Source: Homalodisca vitripennis
Lineage: Eukaryota; Arthropoda; Insecta; Hemiptera; Cicadellidae
Length of the DNA: 64,000 nucleotides
Assembly (NCBI RefSeq): GCF_021130785.1
Contig: NW_025778037.1
Span: 1-64,000 of the forward strand
Direction: 5' to 3'
The notes under the pieces were generated by a model, which did not search any database, was not told the origin of the DNA, and worked only from the letters and a program-made list of their open reading frames with translations. Shown in pieces: positions 13,803-24,848 of this stretch. The translations under genes and the position numbers were made by a program. Position 1 is the first letter of the stretch. Each line of letters opens with the position of its first letter.

Positions 13803-13809
13803 TAAATAC
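13803..13809. repeat. target-site duplication, left copy
   Basis: TAAATAC directly precedes the 5' LTR and is repeated exactly at 19750-19756 after the 3' LTR. The two preceding bases (CA) also match, but at the right side they belong to the LTR end. Seven bases is slightly long for gypsy elements, so one or two may match by chance. Confidence 0.75.
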
Positions 13810-14180
13810 TGTAGTTGTATTTAGTGTGAGAAAGTACTAAGTTGTGGTAGGTATCCATAGTGATATTTAATGTCTGCACCAGTGATGTTGGCAGTATGTA
13901 TTGTCAGGCGATTGTAACATACGATATGGTCTAAAAGAATAAATGATGCTCATAGGCTGCTCTCCTGTGACGTCACATCACGCCACTACCCTACAACCAA
14001 CGGTCCAAGCTGGCCAGCCAGCAGTCCACCCGGAGTCCACCACCAGACACCCAGTCATGTAACTCGCGTCCCGTCCGTTCCTTTACGAGCGGTCCTAGAG
14101 CAATGTTACTCTAAATGTGTAGTTTAATTATTCTTCCCGACCCATAGAAAAGTACAGTGTCGAACTCGCATACATTCACA
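13810..14180 (+). repeat. 5' long terminal repeat
   Basis: It starts TGTAGT and ends TTCACA. It carries a perfect TGACGTCA (CRE/ATF-type) palindrome at 13968-13975 and AATAAA at 13938-13943, both also present in the 3' LTR. Promoter and polyadenylation functions are expected of an LTR; the sequence shows only the motifs. It aligns to 19378-19749 with about a dozen scattered one- or two-base indels. Confidence 0.93.
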
Positions 14181-14181
14181 G

Positions 14182-14191
14182 TGGCGACGAG
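14182..14191 (+). other. primer binding site, serine-tRNA type
   Basis: TGGCGACGAG begins one base after the 5' LTR, where minus-strand priming is expected. The ten bases are complementary to the 3' end of an insect tRNA-Ser(GCT) including CCA, as I recall that tRNA. A near copy, TGGCGGACGAGG, follows at 14226-14237 inside a repeat of the leader. Confidence 0.75.
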
Positions 14192-14513
14192 AAAAACAAC
14201 TGCAACAGTGGAACGTCGCTTACAGTGGCGGACGAGGAAAACAAACTGCAACAGTGAATTACAGTGATTTAGTGCGGAAGGGGCAACAAGCGTAATGAAC
14301 ACGTGCAAATAAACCGCGAATGTGGGAAGGACATTCCGGACATTCCAACGGTTCGTGGAGTTAGTAAGGTACGCCGATCGATATAAACTATTTCTTGTTT
14401 GTGTAAGCAGCGCACAAGCTGATTTTAATCGTTTGCAATTAATGCCGTTAGACGATTATTTTTAACCGGGGACATTTTAAACAGTTATTACGGAGTGTAC
14501 AAGAAAAAACAAA

Positions 14514-15554
14514 ATGGCAACTATCGGGTCTATGGGTTATTTTGATAGTGCGGAAGAATCGTGGCAGTTCTTATATAGAGAGATTTGAGTTTTTTATTGA
14601 TTGTAATGATATCGAATAATTCAATAGAAACTAAGCACTTTGTTGACAGTTATGGGTTGTAAGGACCTATACGTTACTGAAAGACTTAATTACACCAGAC
14701 AAACCGTCTGACAAGTCGTACAAGGAAAATTTGTGGACACTATAGCGAATCCATCTGCCATCCCAAGCCTTCTTTTATCACGGAAAGATTTAAAATTTAG
14801 TAGGCGGAATCAATTGGATCATGAAACGGTTTAGCGATTATATTGTGCATTTAAAACACATGTTATTCTAAGTATTGTGAATTTGGTGATAAATTGCCAG
14901 ACTACTTAAGGGGAACAGATTAGTCGCGGGTCTGCGAGACCAACAGATACAGAAAAGAACTTCTCGGGGAGGAGAACCTCACTTATGAAAAAGCCGTGCA
15001 ACTAGCTACTGCAATGGAATTTGCTGAGAAGGGGGCGGCCCAGATGACAACTGCAGGAGGACGTATTCACACCGGATGCAGAGCAGCGGGGTCGATACCG
15101 AAAAGGACACAGGCGGCGAGGCATCGCAGCGAGAACGGTCATCAGGACGGCGGGGAAGGCGCTGGGAGACATCACCTGCTATTGTTGCGGCAAGCGAGGA
15201 TCACACACAGCATCGCAATGTCGGTTTCGTGAGTACACGTGTTAATCATTGTAAAAAGAAAGGGACACCTTGAAAGAGTTTGTATGATCGAAAAAATTTA
15301 TGTTAACAAACCATAATGAGAACAAAAACCCAAATGTTTTTACAAATAGGTCTAAGGAGCCTTCAGCTAAAGGGAAACAGTTTTACAGCAATAAAAAGCA
15401 ATATGTTTATAAAGGTAGGCAGCACTATGTAGAGGAAAGTAAAGAATCAGCAGAGTCCGGTTCAGATAATCACTGGAAACATAAAGACAATGACGATGTG
15501 TATTGGACATTTCCAATCTATTTTACGGTTAAAGAAATAGAAACTAATGATTAA
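14514..15554 (+). pseudogene. gag: gag polyprotein region of the LTR element, frameshifted as given
   Basis: The structural protein that packages element RNA starts at ATG 14514 (MATIGSMGYFDSAEESWQ). After about 18 residues a net frameshift moves the reading on, and it continues in pieces through a capsid-like region (GLRDQQIQ at about 14930-14955, LTYEKAVQLATAMEF at about 14979-15023). Two zinc knuckles follow at about 15172-15282: the first begins C-Y-C-C-G-K-R-G and the second is C-x2-C-x4-H-x4-C, broken by a missing base. A lysine- and asparagine-rich linker (15300-15554) leads into protease. Motif order is that of gypsy-type Gag. Breaks are one- or two-base indels and could be sequence errors. 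Confidence 0.8.
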
Positions 15555-15860
15555 TAAAATTGAGCCAATAACAGTACAGTTATTAGCTGGAAAGTAAGGA
15601 AATTGTATTTGAAGTCGATAGTGGAGCTTGTGTTTCAGTTATGTCAGAAAAGCATTTGTAAGACTAAGTTAGGAAATATAAACATGTATCCAACTAGCTT
15701 AGTATTAGAGTTCATATACACATGAAAAAGATCAGGCCTTTAGGTAAGGTTATGGTCAAATGTATCAACATAAAGGTAAAAGAGAAACAATTAGGATTTA
15801 TACATCGTAGCTAATGGGGCTAATCCCTTGTTAGGGCGTGATTGGATGGATGCAAGCATT
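15555..15860 (+). pseudogene. pol: pol: aspartic protease domain, frameshifted as given
   Basis: The retroviral-type aspartic protease cuts the element's polyproteins. The active-site box D-S-G-A lies at 15617-15628 in the context VDSGACVSV. The downstream conserved block PLLGRDWM lies at about 15822-15845. Between them the frame is interrupted by small indels. An in-frame TAA sits just before the active-site segment (about 15596), next to a likely indel. Confidence 0.8.
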
Positions 15861-16049
15861 AGATTTAACAGTTAGAGTGCCTAGTAATGTAAACAATGTA
15901 CAGTCAGCCGATCGCACGAGCATGGTGGGGGTTGTGGCCACATAACTGCAGGCGGCATGCGCGGCGCAGACGCATGCACGCCTGTCAGTGGAAGCCACAA
16001 CACACCTGTAGAGGTAAACAAAAAAAACATCTGTCAATCCGTCTGTTGG

Positions 16050-17640
16050 TCAACAACAACAAACAAGTAGAATTACTGTACAATGAGTTTCCAAATGTAT
16101 TTACGGATAAGTTGGGATGTTTCAAGGGTTGCACAGTTAAATTAAAGTTAAAAGAAAATGTGAAGTACCAAAAATACTTTAAAAACCTTCTAGGACGTTA
16201 CCTTTTACACTTAAGGATAAAAGTAGAAGCCGAGCTGAATAGACTAGAAACAAGGAGATCGTTATTTCACCAGTAGATACCAGTTGAATGGGGGACTCCC
16301 ATTGTACCAATTATTAAGGCTAATGGGAAAATATGAATTTGTGGGGGATTATAAAATAACTGTAAATCCTTTCTTGGAGGTTAGACCGACACCCGTTACC
16401 GAAAATTGATAGAAATATTTGCCAGCCAGCCTACAAAACGGAGAAAAATTCTCTAAAATAGATTTATCTTCAGCTTATCAGCAGCTTAAACTAGATGTAG
16501 GATAGTCAAACGTACTTGTTCAATTAGCACACACAAAGGATTGTATGCTTACAATGCCTATGTTTTGGTATCAGTTCAGCACGGGAATTATTTCCAGAGA
16601 ATAATAGAACGAACATTACAAGGTATCCCAGGGGGTAACTGTATTTTTAGATGACATTCTAGTAACAGGTAAAAACAATGAGAAACACAGTGCATAGACT
16701 TAGACCTAGTGTGTCATAAGACTTGAAGACCAATGGGTTCACAGTGAGCAAGAACAAATGTAAATTTTTCTGTGACAGTTTAGAATATTTAGGTTTTGTT
16801 ATCAGTAAACAAGGGGTTGCATACCGCACTAGTTAAGGTTGTTGAAGCAATTGTCAAGGCACCTGAACCTCAAAATGTGAAACAGCTTAAAGCCTTCCTT
16901 TTTGGTCTTGTTAATTACTATTTCACGTTTCATTCCATAGGATATCCACTATTTTTAACCCCAATGTATCAGTTGTTAAGAAAGGATACCGATTTTGTAT
17001 TTAATTTAGCATGTAAGAAGGCACATACAAGAGATTAAGCAAAAGTTAATCTCTGCTGAAGTTTTAGCGCCATTATGATCCTGCATTACCCATAGTGTGT
17101 AGCCAGTGATGCTAGTCCATATGGCATTGCATCAGTTTTGAGTTCAGATTCAATACGACCGGTACAGAAAAGACCTATATCATTCGCATGTAGGCTAGAG
17201 TGTTAAATAGCGCTGAGAAAAAACTATTCACAAATAGATAAGGAAGCATTAAGCATTGTGTATTGGTTGTGGTTAAGAAATTTAGTCCAATATTTATATG
17301 GTACCACAGTTTTTGTTAAAGACTGATTCATAGCCTTTAGTGGCTATTTTTGGACCAAAGAAAGGGTTACCTGCTTTCGCCAGCCAGTAGGTTTACAAAC
17401 GATTACGCTTTGTTTTTCTAAGTGGTTTTCCCAATATGAGATTGTGTATGTTAAGTCCCAAAACCATGGCAATGGCCGATGGTTTATCTAGATTACCTGT
17501 AAAAATAGTGAGATTAAAGATGAAAATCTCGGATGATGACCTTAATATTAATGTCATAGGTACCTATTTGCAGTGTTTAGCTGAAAATGACATTACCATT
17601 AAGCTATGTAGACATAAACAAGAGAATCAATGGTAGATAG
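16050..17640 (+). pseudogene. pol: pol: reverse transcriptase and RNase H, frameshifted as given
   Basis: The domain copies element RNA into DNA. Fingers motifs include VEWGTPIVPIIKANGK (about 16274-16335) and a KIDLSSAYQQLKLDV block (about 16457-16500). The catalytic box is F-L-D-D at 16644-16655. It is followed by the connection VKQLKAFL..LVNYY (about 16875-16925) and by RNase H motifs ASDASPYG (17102-17125) and EKNYSQIDKEALSIVYW (about 17215-17267). ADGLSRLPV closes the domain (about 17470-17500). Each motif is intact, but they sit in different frames, separated by single-base indels. Order and motifs place the element in Ty3/gypsy. Confidence 0.9.
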
Positions 17641-17779
17641 GTGAAATCAAAAAGGTAATATCCTATGTAGGATTAGGTTGGCCTATTGTAACTGAACCAG
17701 ATCTAAAGCCATTTGAAATTAGACAGTAGGAATTAACCTTGGAGCAAGGAATCCTAATGTGGGGGTACAGGGTTGGTAA

Positions 17780-19055
17780 TACCTAAAAAGGTTCAGAATA
17801 AACATTTCTGACACGAAATTTGCATACCTTCACACATAGGTATTGTTCGCATGAAGGCATTAGCCCGTGCATATGTATGGTGGCCTAATATCGACCGGGA
17901 CATAGAACAACTAGCTAACAGCTGTGCAGCCTGTTTGGCGGAACGAGGAGCAAAACGCCCAAGGCTTTCCTGCATCATTGGAATGTTCCGGAACGAGTTT
18001 GGTCTCGAATTAATATTGATTTTTTTGGAACCTTTTCAAGTCCAAGTTATTTTTGGTGGTAAAGATGCGTACTCTAAGTGGCCAGAGGTGTTGCCCGTTG
18101 CTTCAACGGCAGCTGTTCACCACGATTGTGAAATTAAGGGAATTTATTTAGTAGGTATGGTATTGTAGACCACATAGTGTTCCGACAACGGACCACCTTT
18201 TACCAGTCAAGAGTTTAAAGAATTTTTGATGTCAAATGGTCTTCAAAACACACGTTTTTCACCACCATTACCACCACAGAAACCAATGGTTTGGCAGAAC
18301 GGTCAGTCAGAACTATTAAAATATAAATATGAAAAACAGCTCTTCATTATTCCAAGGATTTAGAATTAGCTTTGAGTAATTCCTGTTTCAATTATAGAAA
18401 TACAGTGCATTCTATACCACATCTATCGCCAGCTCAATTAATGTTGGGCAGATCGCTAAAGTCTAGGTTAGAATTTAATTCGCCCAAATGTTTAGGCAAT
18501 AATGTCAGATAATCAAGAAAAACAACTCGATTGTACTATAGGGGTAGTAAAAAACTAGGACAGTTAGCTATTGGACAACCAATCATAGCCAGAGATTACA
18601 GAGGTAGAAATAAGTGGATACCAGGTGTGGTAGTTTTCACGATTAGGACCAGTTCACGTATTTAGTTGAATGAATTACGGGATATGAGGGTGAATCGAAC
18701 AATATCGACCCAGTTGGGTAGGTTTACAGTGTAGTCCAGGAAAATGTCGTGAGTTGACAATACCAATGCCTAGACTCCCAGACGCAAGCGTAGGCAACAG
18801 AGCACACGCAGGAAAACGATCGATATACTGTCGCGGGACAGAGCGAGCGCAAGGTCGCCAGTACTTTTAGCAACGACCTTGCCCCCCTCTCCGCAAAACC
18901 ATAAACAATAACAGAAACGGATAGGGGCAAAGCCCCAGCCCACGTACAAATGTAAAACAATAAACAGGTTTCCAGCGTTTCACCCAAACAAATGACACCT
19001 GGTTAGACGATACCCACTAAGGGATCGTAAACCTTTAGTCAAAATGGACTTGTAA
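17780..19055 (+). pseudogene. pol: pol: integrase, frameshifted as given
   Basis: Integrase inserts the cDNA into the host chromosome. The N-terminal zinc-binding region has histidines around 17822-17838 (frame broken) and its C-x2-C pair at 17923-17934, after MKALARAYVWWPNI. The catalytic core has the first Asp at 18064-18066 (VDAYSKW), the second at 18184-18186 (SDNGPPFTSQEF) and the catalytic Glu at 18297-18299 (NGLAERSVRTIK). The Asp-Glu spacing is near the usual D35E. The tail is basic, with a RYPLRDRKP-like end and a TAA at 19053-19055. No chromodomain or envelope frame is evident. Confidence 0.88.
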
Positions 19056-19365
19056 ATACAACCCAATTGTGACTTGTATATAATTAATATTGTTTTTAAA
19101 GCATTATTATTATCGATTTGTTAATTGTGTTCATTCAATGTGATTAATTGCTATTATTCTGATTTATTGGTTTTGATTGAAGTGTTTGTGATTTGTGTTA
19201 AATGATTATATTGAGTTTGTATTTTGTTCTCTATAATCTATACTTACAAAAATAAAATGAGTATAATGTCAATTTTTTTATTCATTGTAATTGATTTAAA
19301 ATTGGAGAATTGTTAAAACAATTGTAATTGATAAATTTCTAAAATTGTAGGGGACTTATGTATTT

Positions 19366-19376
19366 AAGGGGGAGGA
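19366..19376 (+). other. polypurine tract
   Basis: AAGGGGGAGGA lies one base before the TGTAGT start of the 3' LTR, where plus-strand priming occurs in LTR retrotransposons. Confidence 0.85.
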
Positions 19377-19377
19377 T

Positions 19378-19749
19378 TGTAGTGTATTTAGTGTGAGAAG
19401 TACTAAGTTGGTAGGTATCCATAGTGAGTATTTAATGTCTGCACCAGTGATGTTGGCAGTATGTATTGTCAGGCGATGTAACATACGATATGGTCTAAAA
19501 GAAATAAAGAATGCTCATAGGCTGCTCTCTGTGACGTCACATCACGCCACTACCCTACAACCAACGGTCCAAGCTGGCCAGCCAGCCAGTCCACCCGGAG
19601 TCTCCACCACCAGACACCGTCATGTAACCTCCGCGTCCCGTCCGTTCCTTTACGAGCTGGTCCCTAGAGGCAATGTTACTCTAAATGTGTAGTTTAATTA
19701 TTCTTCCCGACCCATAGAAAAGTACAGTGTCGACTTCGCATACATTACA
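19378..19749 (+). repeat. 3' long terminal repeat
   Basis: It starts TGTAGT directly after the polypurine tract and ends ATTACA. The TGACGTCA palindrome lies at 19532-19539 and AATAAA at 19503-19508. A 99-codon frame across this LTR (19393-19692) is a shadow and not a gene. Confidence 0.93.
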
Positions 19750-19756
19750 TAAATAC
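19750..19756. repeat. target-site duplication, right copy
   Basis: TAAATAC follows the terminal CA of the 3' LTR and matches 13803-13809. It supports a single integration event and sets the element's outer limits. Confidence 0.75.
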
Positions 19757-20165
19757 CAAAGAGTAAAAAAATTTAGAAAATTAACGAGTGTTCAAAACCT
19801 AAAAGAAACTTTTGACCTTTGAAACAAGTTGATGAGCAGTTTCGCTCCTTCTCAAATTAAACCTTTTTATATTATCGTTGGCATGCAATGGATAGAAATT
19901 ATTGATGCCTTTTAATTTGTAACAGTTTTCAAATTTGTCCTGATTATGTTCCCTGGAATGTATAGCAAGGGGCTTGTTCATCTCCGTGATAAAATACTGT
20001 AACGGTGACCTGTCATTCTGACACGAAGAGGGGTAAAGGTTTGGCCAATATATTGTTTATTACAAAAATTAAAAAGATTTAAGCTGATAAATTATATGTA
20101 CTTCAATTACAATCAATTGTGCCTTTAATTGGATACGTTTTATTGGTTATGTTACTACAAACATT

Positions 20166-20372
20166 TTGACTATATATATGGTTTATAATATATATGTATA
20201 TATATATATATATAGATTTATATATATATATATATATAATATATATATATATTTGTGTGATGTGTTTATATATCTATTTCACTTTATTGAAATGAAAACG
20301 ATCGAGATAAACATTATATATATATATATGTTTATAGTATATCTTATATATATATATGTATGTATGTATGTA
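20166..20372. repeat. TA microsatellites
   Basis: Two (TA)n-rich runs, about 20166-20260 and 20310-20372, are separated by a short unique stretch. The second ends in TATG repeats that abut the tail of a tRNA-like repeat. Confidence 0.8.
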
Positions 20373-20383
20373 TATATCAACAT

Positions 20384-20560
20384 TGAATTGCAAAAAAGTA
20401 CTTGCTCCGCCGGGACTCGAAACCCGGATCTCTCAACTTGCCGGGTGAATGTGCTACCATTACACCACAGAGCCCCACTGTTTACGATTCGATTATTTTG
20501 TATTTGGCCATATCTGTTCACATATGCGTTTAAATACCTAAACTAACATATGATTCGGAT
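20384..20560 (-). repeat. tRNA-derived short interspersed repeat, copy 1
   Basis: On the minus strand a tRNA-like body lies at 20404-20473, with an A-box-like TGGTGTAATGG and a B-box GGTTTCGAGTCC (one extra base against the other copies). GCTCTG and CGGAGC can pair as an acceptor stem. A conserved non-tRNA flank (GGCCAAATACAAAATAAT) lies at about 20494-20514. The tail towards 20384 is the GCAAT-TCAATGTT part shared with the other copies. The anticodon-loop position has C where U is near-invariant, and no intact tRNA fold is certain, so this is better called a SINE than a tRNA gene. Confidence 0.75.
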
Positions 20561-20614
20561 AAACAAAATACCTGGCAAATGACTTTTATTTTCATTTAAT
20601 ATTTGTTATAAACG

Positions 20615-20665
20615 GCAATAGCCTTGTGTTAATTTCAATAAACATTGAATCGCAAAAAGTATATA
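20615..20665 (-). repeat. truncated tail of the same tRNA-derived repeat
   Basis: GGCAATAGCC...TTTCAATAAACATTGAATCGCAAAAAGTA matches the tail of the copy at 41827-41880. It stops where the tRNA-like body would begin and is replaced by a TATATATAC run. Confidence 0.65.
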
Positions 20666-20669
20666 TATA

Positions 20670-21720
20670 CTTTTCTGTGACTTGCTTAAGGTGTATTTAT
20701 TTCATGGTTGTTAACTTATGAGTTTACGCAGAAGAAGCGATGTCTGCATTAAGAAACTCTGGAAAGCACACATTGATCACTATTAATGAATTGCGGCAAA
20801 TATTAAAAAATTCTCAGGTTCTGACTAGTTCTAACCTAGATGACCAAATTGAATGATCGCTACTTGGAAGTTCTGTTCAAAGAAAGGGCACCATCTCAAA
20901 ACAGAACATATAATTCGCACTCATGTAAATATTTCCAGACGTGGGTTTTCCCGAAACCGTACTGCAATGTTTAAACCATTAACTTAAAATCAGATGTTGC
21001 CAGGGCTTGAATCGTTTGATATATTCGTTTATTGTTTCTGAAGACGTTTTGAGTCTGAAAAAACACACTATTCTGCCTTATTGCATGAGCAAATAATGTT
21101 GTCATTGGTAGGTTTATTCTAGACCTATAAGTTATTCAGGTCATGTCGGGTCTCATGGATATTGTCCTCTTGAACATGTCAGTTTCTATGTGTTTCACTT
21201 TCACTGATTCGTATGTGACGTATTCTTTGTCCAATTGATTTACGTGTATTTGTGGCTACAGGGCAGTTTTTTTCAATAATATATATTATTATTATATTGA
21301 TATTTGACTATTCTATAGTCCAGACTATTCTTTATATGTACCACATTATTATATGTTAAAACATTACCATTATTTATACATATTTACATAATATGGTTTT
21401 GTTACTAAAAATCATAAATTGTAACATAGATTTGTTTAAAACATAGTTTGTTCTGATCGTCTAAATCAAACTAAACAAAATCATATTATAATTAAAACAA
21501 AACAAAAAATATCTAATATCATATTAAATACAATGGAAAAATAGTTGCATTTTTAAATAATATAAATTATTGTGTTTCTTTTCTACTTTTGTTTATTTAA
21601 AAGTAAATAAGGGAAGCAAAATCAAATTTTTAGAAGAAAATACTTTACTAAGAATACAATAAACTAAAAAAAATTAAATCCGTTACGTCCTTGTAAGTAT
21701 GGATGGACATTATAAATAGA
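20670..21720. other. AT-rich stretch without a supportable gene
   Basis: I see no exon, repeat family or RNA gene here. Confidence 0.5.
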
Positions 21721-21725
21721 GTATG

Positions 21726-21868
21726 CTATAAACAGAGAACGCTTGAATGGCTCCTGTGGCCGTACGCATCATCATCGTACGTTATCTCGCTGTATTGTGG
21801 TGTTCTGTTCTCGTCTGAATAGTTTATGCCTGGTAAATTGTCTTGAGCTTCAAACACTGGACTTCGAG
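21726..21868 (-). CDS. terminal coding exon, acidic tyrosine-rich C-terminus, family unknown
   Basis: A strong acceptor on the minus strand (TTAATATTTTTACAG, at about 21869-21883) is followed by an open frame to a TAG stop at 21726-21728. The product begins RSPVFEAQDNLPG and continues with NYSDENRTPQYSEITYDDD, ending HSSVLCL. Composition is strikingly protein-like for this AT-rich window: acidic, with several tyrosines in YSEITY context, as in cytoplasmic tails of receptors or adhesion proteins. That role is inference only. The first codon is split, with one base coming from the upstream exon. No AATAAA is evident close downstream, and I could not connect an upstream exon in phase. Confidence 0.5.
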
Positions 21869-21929
21869 CTGTAAAAATATTAATAGCTTTTTCGTGATTC
21901 AGAAAAAGGTTTCTCATAACTGTAAAATG

Positions 21930-24750
21930 TTAATATATTAAAAAACTTTAAACTGTTCTTTAATACAAATTTTGATGTCAGAAAATCTTCCATAAGTCTC
22001 ATCTTCTAAAAGGTAAAACAACTTGTTATATATAATTGAAGGTAAACAAACCACAAGCACACAAAATTTTTTGCAATAATAATATAACATTTACTTTTAC
22101 TCTATAAAGAAATATATATTATCAAAATGATCACTTATGTATAAAAAACTGTTTTGATTTTAAAACTATAATTAGCAAACTCAAAATGTCGAAATTTTAT
22201 TAAATCTGCACCAGTATTAAGTGTCTAGCCATTTTACCATCACTAGCTGAGATGGTGCTCGAAGCGAGATTCAAACTCACGATCTTCAATTGAGTACCCT
22301 TGACCTTACCTCGAGTATCATACATTCCAGTGTAGGTGACAAACTCCACTAGTAGAACTTACCTGACTACAGGAGATCTGTGAAAGGCTGTAAACTGTCT
22401 ATTCTCCTCATTGAATCATTTTTAAACAATCAAAAAACGTGTTCTTTGTAATTAACACTATCGATTGCCCATTAACACATGGAACTAGTTCTGTGTAAGA
22501 CTTTTAGTACATATTTTATGGTAACATTTCGACACAAATTTTGTTTTAACGCCGTTAACATTTATATGAAGCTCATTGTTACATCTAAAAATAAAAAAAG
22601 GACATCTTATTAAACCTTTATTATTGAATATAAATTATGAAACTTTCAGCACACTAAGTATGTTTTTATAAATTAACTGTAGATTTTTTTTTATTGGCAA
22701 ATTAAAATTTAACTAATAAATAGATACGAACACTTTTCCAAATATAAGTTGATTATTAAAAATGAACGAAAATTAAAAATATAGTTTCTCAATAAAGGGT
22801 CGGCGAAGGTACGTTTGGTACAGAAAGACAGCTGTTTATCTGGAAGTCATCAATAGAAGATAACTAGTTATATTATTACTAAAACAGTTGATAATTATTT
22901 CTCTAGCCTTGTGACTTGGATAGTCAGATACCTATCAAGGGCGTCGGTGATGAGGTTCAGTTACGGGAAGGAGGCGGTAGGTAATAAGCGTAACTCGCCA
23001 ATGTTACTGCATTTTTCAGTGTTTTTTAATTTAATGTTTACACTCGTTCATTCCTTTTACCAAAGATATTCTGCTTGGGATTTGCGGGATACTTGTATTA
23101 TATTGATACAAACTGAATTGAATAACATATTTAGGTTTTAAAAAATTATTAACGCGATGATTGCAAAATAGTAAAAGTTTAAAGCGGAGTTGAAAGTACA
23201 GTTATCAAGGTTGTTTCTAACAATAGTTTGAATTCTTCAAGATTTTAAGATGTTGTCAATAATGTTTTTAAATGTAATAAGGATAGTTACGATTTTCACT
23301 TTGAATAGGTGGGCAAATTGTGAAACACGTAGTGTAATTAAGTTTTTCAGCAACATTTAAATAACATTTTTGCTTAGAATACAGTTATGAGTACTTTTTA
23401 ATTTTAATTAATTCAAAAATTGTAACGTTATAAAAAATTTTAATTCCAGTTGGTTTTTAATTTGGAATTCAAGAAACGAACTTTTAATAAAATTTTGTTT
23501 TTTAAAAAATCATTGGAAACCTTTACAAGACAAGTTGTCCTGTAAGCAACGGTTATTAAATATAAGTATTTTGAATGTAGGATAAACATTATTTTATTGA
23601 GAGCCAATTAAATTTTTTTGAAACTTTAAGGAACTGCTGTTTTCAAAATCATTTTAAAAGTAATTCGAGATCTCTTTATCTCTATCTCTGTTTACTAATC
23701 AACCTACTATTAAATAGTTTTAAAACTGGGGAAACGGAAAGTTCAAATAAACTAAATAATAAAAAATACGTAAAGAGTTTTATTTAGTCGGTTAGCGGAT
23801 CCCTAAATATATAACAAAAGAAGTCTAAGTAAGTTGGTAAATACGTTTTTTTGTGGGCTATATAGTTTATCGGTGGCGTTTGTGACCTTAAAAACAAATA
23901 AAATCTAAATATTTATTGTTTTTAAAGAAATAACATGCATAAAACATAATTACATAGTTTTTTATTAAGCAAAGTAAGGATTTTCGTTCCTCAATTGCAA
24001 TTTTACTACAAGCGCTTTGTAAATTTCTTGTCTGATACCAACACACATTAGGTATCTATGTTTAATATGTGGTTAGTGTTATGTTTTCTTAACACGATGA
24101 AGTACAAAGCAAGTTTTTTACTAGTATGAAGTACAAAAATTAAAATTTATGTTTGACTCATCAATAATACATATTAAAATACTACGATGACATTTGGGGA
24201 TGTTGACAATAAAATAAAAAACATGTCCCCTAAGTCCTTACAGCTAAAAAAGTGTTGTTAGTTTAAAATTGTCGTAATAGTTTTGGGCTATTAATTACCT
24301 TAGGCTGCTAAAACTGATTGCAAGTGACTACTTGTAACTCTCCCTTTGGTCCGTAGTTATTAGCCCTCAGTCAAACTTGTTAAAAACTGCTGTACGATAA
24401 ATCATATAGATGTAATAGATGTAGTAAATCTTCACTCAGTTAAGAAATTCTTTAATGTGTGACCTTTAATATATAAACTATCACAACAATATATTTACTT
24501 ATTGTGAAGTGGCATATCTGATTAATGATTTATGTAAATGCATTTAGTAGGTTAGCAGTTTAGAGTTCGTTCGAATCCTCTTTGTCTGTATCACACTTGA
24601 TGTCTTACTAGGTACAAGGAAAGTAACACACAAATATAACTGCTTTTTATATTTTCTACAATGCTTAAAAAAATTTATAAAAAATGTTTAGAAAAACGCC
24701 ATGCTGGCTATCTAATTTTTAAATTTTACACCCGATGATAGTATTTGTTA
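21930..24750. other. mostly empty stretch with tRNA-like fragments
   Basis: Near 22255-22310 (minus strand) a B-box-like GTTTGAATCTC follows TTGAAGATC, suggesting a very degraded tRNA-derived repeat. GTTCGAATCCT at about 24570 (+) is similar but isolated. A minus-strand 46-base open piece with a perfect donor (CAG/GTAAGT, at about 22364) reads RQFTAFHRSPVV, but its acceptor is weak. No gene can be supported. Confidence 0.35.
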
Positions 24751-24760
24751 CTTAATATTG

Positions 24761-24848
24761 GAGTGAGAGAGTGACGTGAGAGTGAGAGGAGATGACGAGT
24801 GGAGGGGTGAGAGAGAGGAGAGAGAGAGAAGAGAGAGAGAGAAAGAGT
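24761..24848. repeat. GA microsatellite
   Basis: An imperfect (GA)n purine run. The serine- and leucine-rich frame crossing it on the other strand is an artefact of the repeat. Confidence 0.85.

Larger units (their letters stand above)
13810..19749 (+). mobile_element. full-length Ty3/gypsy LTR retrotransposon
   Basis: The element has two LTRs of about 371 bases with TG...CA ends, a primer site, gag, protease, reverse transcriptase, RNase H and integrase in the Ty3/gypsy order, a polypurine tract and a matching target duplication. Order and motifs fit an insect gypsy-type element without an envelope gene: the space between the integrase tail and the polypurine tract (19056-19365) is AT-rich and has no open frame. 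Frames are broken many times by single-base indels. The two LTRs differ almost only by indels and hardly by substitutions, so either the insertion is young and the breaks are sequencing errors, or the element decayed by indels alone, which is less likely. Confidence 0.93.

Noticed and set aside
19056..19365. Envelope gene of the LTR element
   Set aside because: No open frame, leader or membrane segment between integrase and the polypurine tract.
20404..20473. Functional tRNA gene
   Set aside because: Several dispersed diverged copies share non-tRNA flanks, and the anticodon loop lacks the usual U33, so a SINE is the better explanation.
20166..20546. 126-codon and opposing 80-codon frames
   Set aside because: They run through TA microsatellite and the tRNA-like repeat; the Tyr/Ile repeats are artefacts.
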